Positions 8,002-14,670 of a stretch of DNA of 16,092 bases are shown in pieces. Source of the stretch: CAZOJJ01 sp964580105 (GTDB lineage: Bacteria; Bacteroidota; Rhodothermia; Rhodothermales; Rubricoccaceae); NCBI GenBank assembly GCA_964580105.1, contig CAZOJJ010000062.1, positions 1 through 16,092 on the forward strand, read 5' to 3'. Below the pieces are notes generated by a model that was given only the letters and a program-made list of their open reading frames with translations, made no database searches and was not told the DNA's origin. Numbering within the stretch: the stretch's first letter is position 1; each line of letters opens with the position of its first letter. Both the position numbers and the translations under genes were made by a program.

Positions 8002-9429
8002 CTACTGGAGGAGCGTGACGCGCTGGGTGTGCGTCCCGAATGCCCCCTGCACCCGAACCAGGTAGACCCCGGCCGGTAAGCCCTCGCTCCCGAAGCTGAA
8101 GCGGCGGAGTTGGTTCGGCGGCAGTTCCCCGTCGAAGACCCGCCGCACCTCACGGCCCAAGAGGTCGTAGAGGGTCACCTGCACCGGGCCACCGTCGCGC
8201 GAGATGACGTTGACGGTCGCTCGCTCGCGGAACGGGTTGGGGACGACAGCGAGGCCCACGGCCTCGTCCTCGAGGCCGGGCACGGTGGGCGTCGGCTCCT
8301 CGACCGCCTTGATCCGGAAAAACTGCCCGTGGAACAGGTTCACGAGGTAGAGCTCGCCCTCGCGGTCCTCGCCGAAGGAGGACACGGGGAAGGCGTCGAA
8401 CAGGTCGGCGACCGCGCCGGTCTCGGGGTCGTAGGCCCACACCCGGGCCGCGTTGAAGTCGCCGAAGACGAACCATCCGTAGAGGGACGGGATGGCGCGG
8501 CCTCGGTAGACGTACCCCCCGGTGATGGAGCCCCCCACGTCCCGGCCGTAGGCGTACAGAGGCAGCGTCAGGCCTTCGGTGTTGCACGGCCCGCCACCCA
8601 GGCATTCCGGCCCTTCCATGACGTTCCATCCGTAGTTGAGCCCGGCCTCGACGCGGTCAATCTCCTCCCAGGTCAGTTCCCCTACGTCGCCGATCCAGAG
8701 ATCGCCCGTGACGCGGTCGAACGAGCCCCGCCACGGGTTGCGGAAGCCGTGCGCCCAGATCTCCTCGCGCCAGCCCTGGTCGTTCCCCACGTACGGGTTG
8801 TCGAGGGGGATGGCGTAGGAGCGGCCGTCCTGCGTGTGGTCCACGTCGATCCGGATCACGGAGCCCAGCAGGTTGGCCCGGTTCTGGGCGTTCCCGGGGG
8901 CGTCGAGGTGGACGCCTCCGTCACCGAACGAGAGGTAGAGGTAGCCCTCGGGGCCGAAGGCGAGCACGCCGCCGTTGTGGTCGAGGAGCGAGGGCTGCTC
9001 GACCTCCAGGAGGACGACCTCGGAGGCGGGGTCGGCCGAGAGCGGGTCGTCCTCGGACCGGGTGTACCGCGCGAGGACGCTGCGGTCCGGGTCCGGGGCG
9101 ACGTAGTAGACGTAGAGGTACCCGTTGGCGGCGTAGTCCGGGTGAAAGGCGACGCTGTACATCTGGCCGGTCCCGACCTTGTCCCGGAGGTCGAGGAAGA
9201 CGTAGGCCGTGTCGACGTCCGGGCGGTTCTCGAACACGCGGACGCGCCCGGCGAGTTCGACGCTGTAGACTCGGTCGCTCCCGTCGTTCGCAAAGACGAG
9301 GCCGAGGGGGGCTTCGAGCGCGGGCAAGGCCGGGAACGCCCGTTCGTACTCCAGGGCCGCCGGCTGGGCGCTCACGCCAACGGCGGCCCCAGCAAGGACG
9401 AGGAGGAGGGCGTAGCGGAGGTGGACCAT
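8002..9429 (-). CDS. PQQ-dependent sugar dehydrogenase (GSDH family) with T9SS type A sorting domain
   Basis: Secreted six-bladed propeller dehydrogenase of 475 residues. The start at 9429 gives a signal peptide (MVHLRYALLLVLAGAAVGVS, then AQ); an upstream start at 9498 adds 23 charged residues. The catalytic region matches soluble glucose dehydrogenase: Asp150-His151 in LLDHNGGVLAFGPEG correspond to the general-base pair, and Arg230-Asn231 in HGFRNPWRGSF to the PQQ-contacting pair. Other family marks are AFHPDYAANGYLYVYY, EEIDRVEAGLNYGWNV and GGYVYRG. The family oxidises aldose sugars, or sorbosone-like substrates, with PQQ; the substrate here is not readable. The last ~80 residues form a T9SS sorting domain (VVPNPFRERATVNV; GLPAGVYLVRVQG). 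PQQ synthesis genes are absent from the window. The gene precedes the CxxCH protein by 47 bp. Confidence 0.92.
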   Translation of the reverse strand: MVHLRYALLLVLAGAAVGVSAQPAALEYERAFPALPALEAPLGLVFANDGSDRVYSVELAGRVRVFENRPDVDTAYVFLDLRDKVGTGQMYSVAFHPDYAANGYLYVYYVAPDPDRSVLARYTRSEDDPLSADPASEVVLLEVEQPSLLDHNGGVLAFGPEGYLYLSFGDGGVHLDAPGNAQNRANLLGSVIRIDVDHTQDGRSYAIPLDNPYVGNDQGWREEIWAHGFRNPWRGSFDRVTGDLWIGDVGELTWEEIDRVEAGLNYGWNVMEGPECLGGGPCNTEGLTLPLYAYGRDVGGSITGGYVYRGRAIPSLYGWFVFGDFNAARVWAYDPETGAVADLFDAFPVSSFGEDREGELYLVNLFHGQFFRIKAVEEPTPTVPGLEDEAVGLAVVPNPFRERATVNVISRDGGPVQVTLYDLLGREVRRVFDGELPPNQLRRFSFGSEGLPAGVYLVRVQGAFGTHTQRVTLLQ

Positions 9430-9461
9430 GGGAGCGAGGCCTGTCGGGATCGTACGTACAC

Positions 9462-9476
9462 CGGCCGAATCGGCCG
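9462..9476. promoter_or_regulatory. palindrome CGGCCGA-A-TCGGCCG in the divergent promoter region
   Basis: Perfect 7-bp arms around one base, between the divergent dehydrogenase and DUF1684 genes. A second palindrome, GTACGTAC, lies at 9452-9459. The position fits an operator or a leader structure of the dehydrogenase transcript. Confidence 0.4.
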
Positions 9477-9507
9477 ACTGTCTTTCATGAACACGCATCG
9501 GGCATCG

Positions 9508-9515
9508 GGAATATA
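9508..9515 (-). promoter_or_regulatory. TAnnTT-type -7 box for the PQQ dehydrogenase
   Basis: TATATTCC on the - strand lies 78 bp before the ATG at 9429, in the most AT-rich part of the divergent region. The transcript would then carry the palindromes at 9452-9476 in its leader. Confidence 0.35.
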
Positions 9516-9547
9516 GGCCCTTCCCTTCGGGGCTTTCCCGGTGTGGC

Positions 9548-9555
9548 TAGCTTGC
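9548..9555 (+). promoter_or_regulatory. TAnnTT-type -7 box for the DUF1684 lipoprotein
   Basis: TAGCTTGC on the + strand lies 26 bp before the ATG at 9582. It shares TAGCTT with the boxes before uvrA and before the 15651 gene. Confidence 0.35.
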
Positions 9556-9581
9556 TCCCTCCTCTGTCGCTCCCCTGCCCG

Positions 9582-10262
9582 ATGCCTTCGCACGCCCTCT
9601 TCGGCCGATCCGTCTCGCGGCTCCTCCGCTCCCTGCTCGCCGTGCTGTCCCTGGGCGCCGCCGGATGCCTGGCGGAGCCGGAGCCGGAGCCGCCGCCCGA
9701 CTACGCCCGCCTCGAGGCCGACTGGCGCGGCCTCGTCGCCGCGCGCGACAGCTTCTTCCGGTCCCCGGCCTCCCCCCTCCTCCCGACCGACCGCGACGCC
9801 TTCGACGGGCTGGCCTACTTCCCCTACGACACGGCGTTCGTCTACCGCGCCCAGGTCCGCCCCGAGCTGGCGCGCGACACCTTCGGCATGGTCACCTCCA
9901 CCGGCGAGGTGCGGCCGTTCATCCGCTACGGCCTCTTCCGCCTCGAGGCGGGCGGGCAGGCGCGAACGCTCGTCGTGTTCCAGTCGGTCGGAGAAGGCTC
10001 GGACGGCCGGCTGTTCCTGCCCTTCCAGGACGGCACCTCGGGCCGGAGCACCTACGGCGGCGGGCGCTACCTCGACCTCCCGGAGTCACCGGACGGCCGC
10101 TACGTCCTCGACTTCAACCAGGCCTACCACCCCTACTGCGTCTACAACCCGATGTACAGCTGCCCCATCCCGCCCGCCGAGAACCGCCTCGACCTCGCCA
10201 TCACGGCGGGCGAACGGCTTTCGGGCGAACCGGCCGTCCCGGCGCCCGCCCCTCCGCGGTAA
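9582..10262 (+). CDS. DUF1684 domain lipoprotein
   Basis: Predicted lipoprotein of 226 residues. The ATG at 9582 places a signal sequence before the lipobox LGAAGC, with Cys29 as the lipid-bearing residue; a GTG start at 9543 would only lengthen the front. The rest matches DUF1684: an N-terminal helix (ARLEADWRGLVAARDSFFRS), a middle beta-rich part (TSTGEVRPFIRYGLFRL; FLPFQDGTSGRSTYGGGRYL), and the hallmark end DFNQAYHPYCVYNPMYSCPI followed by PPAENRL. Cys186 and Cys194 lie in that hallmark. The domain is common in Bacteroidota, Actinobacteria and archaea, but its biochemical role is not established. It is transcribed alone, divergent from the dehydrogenase and convergent with the Arg-rich lipoprotein. 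Confidence 0.9.
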   Translation: MPSHALFGRSVSRLLRSLLAVLSLGAAGCLAEPEPEPPPDYARLEADWRGLVAARDSFFRSPASPLLPTDRDAFDGLAYFPYDTAFVYRAQVRPELARDTFGMVTSTGEVRPFIRYGLFRLEAGGQARTLVVFQSVGEGSDGRLFLPFQDGTSGRSTYGGGRYLDLPESPDGRYVLDFNQAYHPYCVYNPMYSCPIPPAENRLDLAITAGERLSGEPAVPAPAPPR

Positions 10263-10264
10263 AA

Positions 10265-10313
10265 CGGGAGGGCCGGAGGCGAGCCTTCCGCTCGGCCCCC
10301 GGCCCTCGTTCTT
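10265..10313. terminator. bidirectional terminator between convergent lipoprotein genes
   Basis: GAGGGCCGG (10268-10276) pairs with CCGGCCCTC (10299-10307), with an inner CGAGC/GCTCG stem. GTTCTT follows on the + strand and CCGTTTTA on the - strand. It lies right after the DUF1684 stop and 14 bp past the stop of the convergent gene. Confidence 0.7.
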
Positions 10314-10326
10314 CCCGCAGCTCGGG

Positions 10327-10923
10327 TCAGTGGTTGTGGCCGCGCCCTCGGCCCCGGCCTTCGTGGCCGCGCCCCCGCCCGTTGTCGTGGCGGTCGCCGT
10401 CACGGTCGCGGCGCTCGTAGCGGCGGCGGTCGTAGCGCCCATCGCGGTCGAGGTCGCGTGCGATGGTGCGGTACTCGCGGCGCTGGCGCTCGGTCAGGGA
10501 GCGCTCGATCTGGCGGTCGGTGGTGTTCCACCAGCTCCGCGCCGCGCGTGGGAGGCGCTGGTTGCGCGGGAACGGGTAGACGTTGCGGTGGTCCCGCGGG
10601 CGCGTCCGTTGCAGGAGGTGCTCCGTCCGGTCGATCAGCAGGCGCTGGATGGCGCTCTCCTGCCGGTTGTTGAGCCGGAGCTCGCGCTTGAGGAGGTTGG
10701 CGTAGCGGGCGGCGTCCTGCCGGATGCGGCGGTACTCGGCCGTGCGGCGGACGTCGTTGGGGGAGCGGTCCGGTCCCGGCCGATCGTAGACGGGGCGGGG
10801 CGTACGGGGCGCGCGGCTCTGGCCGGGGTAGGGGCCGCCGAGCACGCCGGCGGTCGTGCAGGCGCTGAGGCTCAGTCCGAGCAGGCCGAGGAGCGCGAAG
10901 GAGGTCCAGCGTCGGGGTTGCAT
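10327..10923 (-). CDS. Arg-rich lipoprotein with two LTxxQ-like motifs
   Basis: Predicted lipoprotein of 198 residues: signal sequence to the lipobox LSAC with Cys22, then a Pro/Arg-rich linker. The helical core (about 60-155) has two segments resembling the LTxxQ repeats of the Spy/CpxP periplasmic chaperone family: LRLNNRQESAIQRLL (82-96) and SLTERQRREYRTI (142-154). Spacing and helix length fit that family, but similarity is weak, so this is inference. The C-terminal tail (about 160-198) is extremely rich in Arg, Asp, Gly and His and ends GRGRGHNH; it is probably disordered and could bind metal or polyanions. No Cpx-type two-component genes lie nearby. Upstream, TAGCTCCC (10992-10985) and TACTTCGA (11018-11011) on the - strand are weak promoter candidates. 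Confidence 0.75.
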   Translation of the reverse strand: MQPRRWTSFALLGLLGLSLSACTTAGVLGGPYPGQSRAPRTPRPVYDRPGPDRSPNDVRRTAEYRRIRQDAARYANLLKRELRLNNRQESAIQRLLIDRTEHLLQRTRPRDHRNVYPFPRNQRLPRAARSWWNTTDRQIERSLTERQRREYRTIARDLDRDGRYDRRRYERRDRDGDRHDNGRGRGHEGRGRGRGHNH

Positions 10924-11131
10924 GGGTCAGGCGGGCTGGTGGGGAACGGTGGTGGAGGGCGGGAGGCCCGGCCCGGAGCCTCCACGGGAGCTAAGCCGCC
11001 CCGCCCCGGCTCGAAGTATCAAGCCCCATTCCAGTCGGTCTCAGGCCGCGCAGCCCTCGTTCCTCTCGCCGGAAACGTCCAGCATCGTAGACGCGGCCCT
11101 CTCTTCGAGCCCTCCACGCCTCCGCGCCGAC
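10924..11131. other. intergenic stretch without a recognisable gene
   Basis: I see no gene, RNA or repeat here. The part nearest 10924 is the leader of the Arg-rich lipoprotein gene. The part from about 11030 may be older decayed sequence next to the Uma2 relic. Confidence 0.4.
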
Positions 11132-11243
11132 TCATCCGAACAGGTCGCCTAGGCGGAGGGAGAAGAGCTGGCGCAGCCGCAGCAGCGGCGTCGTGAGCGC
11201 CTCGCCGGTGAGCGCCTCGCCGGTGAGCGCGGCCGCACGGACG
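11132..11243 (-). pseudogene. isolated C-terminal tail of a Uma2-family endonuclease
   Basis: One - strand frame, ending in TGA at 11134-11132, reads YVRAAALTGEALTGEAL then TTPLLRLRQLFSLRLGDLFG. The pattern of GEALTTPLL followed by an L-x-L-x-D-LF end is typical of Uma2 (DUF820) C-termini. There is no start codon or upstream domain in frame. A 15-bp tandem duplication (11193-11222) repeats the LTGEA segment. It may be the tail missing from the + strand Uma2 relic next to it. The match is short and from memory of the family, so confidence is moderate. Confidence 0.45.
11193..11231. repeat. 15-bp tandem repeat (2.6 copies) within the Uma2 tail relic
   Basis: GTGAGCGCCTCGCCG is present twice exactly (11193-11207, 11208-11222), then a partial third copy GTGAGCGCG. 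On the - strand it codes for repeated LTGEA. Confidence 0.85.
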
Positions 11244-11251
11244 TACCTTGG
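11244..11251 (+). promoter_or_regulatory. TAnnTT-type -7 box before the Uma2 relic
   Basis: TACCTTGG lies 23 bp before the relic's ATG at 11275, the same spacing as before intact genes. It suggests the original promoter is still attached to the broken gene. Confidence 0.3.
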
Positions 11252-11274
11252 AGACGTCGTCGGTCGAGACCGCT

Positions 11275-11511
11275 ATGCGCACCGAGACGATCCGGCTCAC
11301 CTACGAGGACTACGCGCCCATCCCCGACGATGGGCGCCGCCACGAGATCGGTGCCGGACCTCGTGGCGGAGGTGCTATCGGAGAGTAGCGGCGGACGGAC
11401 CTCCTCCGCAAGCGGAAGCTCTACGAGCGCGCGGGCGTGGCCGAGTACTGGGCCGTTGATCCGGCCGTGGACGCCGTGCCGGTATTTTGGCCGGAGGGCG
11501 GGCGCAGGGCG
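11275..11511 (+). pseudogene. Uma2 family (DUF820) endonuclease, deleted and frameshifted
   Basis: Three pieces of a Uma2 protein (PD-(D/E)XK nuclease fold, usually ~190 residues) lie in order. From ATG 11275: MRTETIRLTYEDYAPIPDDG then RRHEI, the standard N-terminus. Then, in the next frame, VPDLVAEVLSESS (from about 11350), the conserved EVLSPS-type motif. Then, back in the first frame, TDLLRKRKLYERAGVAEYW and AVDPAVDAVPVFWPEGGRR (to about 11511). About 80 residues between the first two pieces are missing, a small frameshift separates the last two, and a stop at 11386-11388 ends the first frame. The tail is absent: similarity ends at the convergent uvrA stop (11515). Uma2 genes occur in many copies in some bacteria and their role is unclear; this copy cannot be functional. 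Confidence 0.82.
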
Positions 11512-11514
11512 TCG

Positions 11515-14500
11515 CTACGCCTCCTCTGCTTCCGCTGCCTCCTCGACCTCGTCCGCCTCGTCCGCCTCGTCGTCGTCGCCGGCGAGGTCGTCGAGGTCGA
11601 TCTCGCGCGTCTGGCTGCCCACCTCCTCCTCGTCCGTGTGGCGTTCGAGCTCCTCGCGGAGGAAGCGCGCCGTGGGCGTCTCGGCCCCGGCGAGCGCCTC
11701 GGGCGTCCCGGCGAAGACGACGTGGCCGCCGCCCGCGCCGCCGTCCGGCCCGAGGTCCACGATCCAGTCGGCCTGCTTGGCCACGTCCATGTTGTGCTCG
11801 ATGACGAGGACCGTGTTGCCCTTGTTCACGAGTGCCTGGAGCACGTTCAGCAGGTGGCGGATGTCCTCGAAGTGGAGGCCGGTGGTCGGCTCGTCGAGGA
11901 TGTAGAGCGTGCTCCCGGTGCCGGGCCGCGAGAGCTCCCGGGCGAGCTTGACGCGCTGGGCCTCGCCGCCGGAGAGGGTCGTCGCCTGCTGCCCGAGGCG
12001 GATGTAGCCGAGGCCGACGGCGTCGAGCGTGCGGAGCTTCCGCGCGATGCGCGGGACGGCCTCGAAGAACGCCAGGGCTTCGGCCACCGGCATCGCCAGC
12101 ACCTCGGCGATGCTCTTCCCCTTGTACTTCACCTCCAGCGTCTCGGGGTTGTAGCGCCGGCCCTTGCAGACCTCGCACTCCACGTAGACGTCCGGCAGGA
12201 AGTTCATCTCCAGCTTGACGATGCCCGCGCCCTTGCAGTGCTCGCAGCGCCCACCCTTGACGTTGAACGAGAACCGGCCCGGCTTGTAGCCGCGGATCTG
12301 CGCCTCGGGCAGCCGCGCGAAGAGGTCGCGGATGAGGCCGAAGAGGCCGGTGTAGGTGGCCGGGTTCGAGCGCGGCGTCCGCCCGATGGGCGACTGGTCG
12401 ATGTCGATGACCTTGTCGACGTGCTCCAGCCCCTCGATGTCGTCGTATGGGAGCGGGACGGCCGTGGCCTTGTGGTACCGCTGGGCGAGGATGCGGTAGA
12501 GCGTCTGGTTGATGAGGCTCGACTTGCCGCTCCCCGAGACGCCCGTCACGACGGTGAAGGTGCCCAGGGGCAGCTCGAAGTCCACGTTCCGCAGGTTGTG
12601 GCCGCGGGCGCCTTTCAGGACGAGCCGCTTGCCGTTGCCCGGCCGCCGCTCCTGCGGCACGGGGATGCGCCGCCGCCCGGTGAGGTAGGCCGTCGTGAGG
12701 CTCTCCGAGAGGCCGTCGCCGCCGGGATGGGCGATGGCCTCGGGCGGCCCCGCCGCCAGCAGCCGCCCGCCGTACTCGCCCGCGCCGGGCCCGAGGTCCA
12801 CCACGAAGTCGGCCGCCTCGATCATCTCGCGGTCGTGCTCGACGACGAGGACGGAGTTGCCGAGGTCACGGAGGGCTTCGAGCGAACCGATGAGCTTGGT
12901 GTTGTCGCGCGGGTGCAGCCCGATGCTCGGCTCGTCGAGGACGTAGAGGACGCCGGTGAGCTGGGTGCCGATCTGCGTGGCGAGGCGGATGCGCTGGCTC
13001 TCGCCGCCGGAGAGGGTCCGCGCCGAGCGGTCGAGCGTGAGGTAGTCGAGGCCGACGTTGAGCAGGAAGTCCAACCGCTCGGCGATCTCCTTGACGATGG
13101 GCGCGCCGATGACGGCCTGGCGACCTTCGAGCCGCAGGTCGGCGAACCACGCGCGGAGCGTGCGCAGGTCCATCTGCACGAGGTCGGCGATGGAGCAGTC
13201 ACCCTCGTAGGTCTTCGTGTTGCCGACGCGGTAGGCGAGCGCCTCGGGCTTGAGCCGGCCGCCGCCGCACGTCCGGCACGGGCGCACGCGCATGAACGCC
13301 TCGGCCCAGCGGCGTTGCGTGCTGCTGGAGGTCGTGTCGTGGGTGTGCTCGATGTGGCCGTAGACGCCGCCGAAGCGGTGCTGGTACGTCACCTCGCGGC
13401 CCTTGTAGCGGTACACGATGGCGAACTGCTCGTCGCCCGCGCCTTCGAGGATGACCGCACGCTGCTTCTCGGTGAGGTCCTTCCAGGGCGTGTCGAAGTC
13501 GAAGTCGTACGCGTCGGCGACGGCGCGAAGCTGGGAGAACACCCACACGTCGCGCGGCTTCCCAAGCGGCGCCAGGCCGCCCTCGTTGATCGTCTTCCTC
13601 GGGTTGGGCACGACGAGGTCGGGATCGATCTCGCGGCGGACGCCGAGCCCGTTGCACGCCGGGCACGCGCCGTAGGGCGAGTTGAACGAGAAGGTGTTCG
13701 GGCTCGGGTCCTCGTAGGAGAGCCCGTCCTCGGGGCTGGTGAGGTGGCGGCTGAGGACGTGATCCCCGGCCTGTAAGACCCCGGCACGCCGGGGCCCTCC
13801 GCCCGCTGCCCCGGCCTCGGGCGCCGAGAGCACGTGGGCGATGAGCGTGCCGCCGCCCATCCCCAGCGCGAGTTCGACGGACTGCGCCACGCGCGGCCGG
13901 ACGCCCTCCTTGATGACGAGCCGATCCACGACCACCTCGATGTCGTGGACCTTGTACCGGTCGAGCTGCATGCCCTTCTCGATCTCGCGGAACTCGCCGT
14001 CCACGCGGACGCGCTCGAAGCCCTGCTTGGCCGTCTGCTCGAAGAGGTCGCGGTAGTGGCCCTTCCGCCCGCGCACGACGGGCGCCAGCAGGGCGACCCG
14101 GGTCCCCTCGGGGAAGCCGGCGACCGTGTCGATGATCTCGTCGTCGGACTGGCGGCGCATCGGCCGGCCGGAGACGTACGAGTAGGCGTCGGCCGCGCGG
14201 GCGAAGAGGAGGCGGAGGAAGTCGTAGATCTCCGTCACCGTGCCGACGGTCGAGCGCGGGTTGCGGCTGACGGTCTTCTGCTCGATGGCGATGACGGGCG
14301 AGAGGCCGTCGATGAAGTCCACGTCCGGCCGCTCCATCACGCCGAGGAACTGGCGCGCGTAGGCGGAGAGGCTCTCCATGTAGCGGCGCTGCCCCTCGGC
14401 GTAGATCGTGTCGAAGGCGAGGGAGGACTTCCCGCTTCCGGAGAGCCCCGTCACGACGACGAGCCGGTTGCGGGGGATGTCGACATCGACGTCCTTGAGG

Positions 14501-14541
14501 TTGTGCTCGCGCGCGCCGCGAATCGTGATCTGCTCGTCCAT
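11515..14541 (-). CDS. uvrA: excinuclease ABC subunit A
   Basis: Damage-recognition ATPase of nucleotide excision repair; with UvrB it scans DNA and loads UvrB at lesions. 1008 residues, somewhat above the usual ~940-950. The start MDEQITIRGAREHNLKDVDV is standard. Walker A motifs lie at 32-40 (GLSGSGKSS) and around Lys673 (GVSGSGKSS). ABC signatures are LSGGESQRIRLA (~509) and LSGGEAQRVKLA (~852). The C-terminal zinc module is intact: Cys766/769 and Cys789/792. In the first zinc site only the second pair is present (CPAC, 293-296); the first is replaced by SPEDGLSYEDPSPN, which I recall as common in Bacteroidota UvrA. A Gly/Ala/Pro-rich insert (about residues 236-255) and an acidic tail ending EVEEAAEAEEA explain the length. 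Transcribed alone; a TAnnTT box lies 23 bp upstream. No LexA-like site was recognised. Confidence 0.97.
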   Translation of the reverse strand: MDEQITIRGAREHNLKDVDVDIPRNRLVVVTGLSGSGKSSLAFDTIYAEGQRRYMESLSAYARQFLGVMERPDVDFIDGLSPVIAIEQKTVSRNPRSTVGTVTEIYDFLRLLFARAADAYSYVSGRPMRRQSDDEIIDTVAGFPEGTRVALLAPVVRGRKGHYRDLFEQTAKQGFERVRVDGEFREIEKGMQLDRYKVHDIEVVVDRLVIKEGVRPRVAQSVELALGMGGGTLIAHVLSAPEAGAAGGGPRRAGVLQAGDHVLSRHLTSPEDGLSYEDPSPNTFSFNSPYGACPACNGLGVRREIDPDLVVPNPRKTINEGGLAPLGKPRDVWVFSQLRAVADAYDFDFDTPWKDLTEKQRAVILEGAGDEQFAIVYRYKGREVTYQHRFGGVYGHIEHTHDTTSSSTQRRWAEAFMRVRPCRTCGGGRLKPEALAYRVGNTKTYEGDCSIADLVQMDLRTLRAWFADLRLEGRQAVIGAPIVKEIAERLDFLLNVGLDYLTLDRSARTLSGGESQRIRLATQIGTQLTGVLYVLDEPSIGLHPRDNTKLIGSLEALRDLGNSVLVVEHDREMIEAADFVVDLGPGAGEYGGRLLAAGPPEAIAHPGGDGLSESLTTAYLTGRRRIPVPQERRPGNGKRLVLKGARGHNLRNVDFELPLGTFTVVTGVSGSGKSSLINQTLYRILAQRYHKATAVPLPYDDIEGLEHVDKVIDIDQSPIGRTPRSNPATYTGLFGLIRDLFARLPEAQIRGYKPGRFSFNVKGGRCEHCKGAGIVKLEMNFLPDVYVECEVCKGRRYNPETLEVKYKGKSIAEVLAMPVAEALAFFEAVPRIARKLRTLDAVGLGYIRLGQQATTLSGGEAQRVKLARELSRPGTGSTLYILDEPTTGLHFEDIRHLLNVLQALVNKGNTVLVIEHNMDVAKQADWIVDLGPDGGAGGGHVVFAGTPEALAGAETPTARFLREELERHTDEEEVGSQTREIDLDDLAGDDDEADEADEVEEAAEAEEA
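13779..13794. other. GC palindrome inside the UvrA insert
   Basis: CCCCGGC-AC-GCCGGGG, 7-bp arms around two bases, lies in the low-complexity segment coding for a Gly/Ala/Pro-rich insert before the first zinc site. It could mark a small inserted repeat, or be chance in GC-rich DNA. Confidence 0.4.
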
Positions 14542-14564
14542 CGAGGACCGGGGGGAGTGGGCCG

Positions 14565-14572
14565 AGAAGCTA
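14565..14572 (-). promoter_or_regulatory. TAnnTT-type -7 box for uvrA
   Basis: TAGCTTCT on the - strand lies 23 bp before the uvrA ATG. The decamer TAGCTTCTCG (14572-14563) is identical to the one before the 15651 gene. Confidence 0.4.
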
Positions 14573-14589
14573 TCCAGCCTCCAACCGGA

Positions 14590-14625
14590 CGCGGGCCGCC
14601 CCGTTCCGTCCGGGGGCAGCCCGCG
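14590..14625 (-). terminator. strong hairpin between the T9SS protein gene and uvrA
   Basis: CGCGGGCTGCCCC pairs with GGGGCGGCCCGCG on the - strand: 13 pairs including one U-G wobble, with a 10-base loop. On the + strand the same position is a C-A mismatch, so the fold favours - strand RNA. No T-run follows, so it is a weak intrinsic terminator, a Rho-assisted stop, or a 3'-end stabiliser for the upstream transcript. Confidence 0.5.
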
Positions 14626-14670
14626 AGGTGAAGCCCGAGCAAGGAACGCCCGGCGGCTGACGACGCCGTG

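Noticed and set aside
8110..9516. 468-codon + strand frame opposite the PQQ dehydrogenase
   Set aside because: Antisense shadow; all family motifs are on the - strand.
11437..13776. 779-codon open frame on the + strand opposite uvrA
   Set aside because: Only its first ~25 codons have meaning, as the end of the Uma2 relic; the rest is antisense to conserved UvrA domains.
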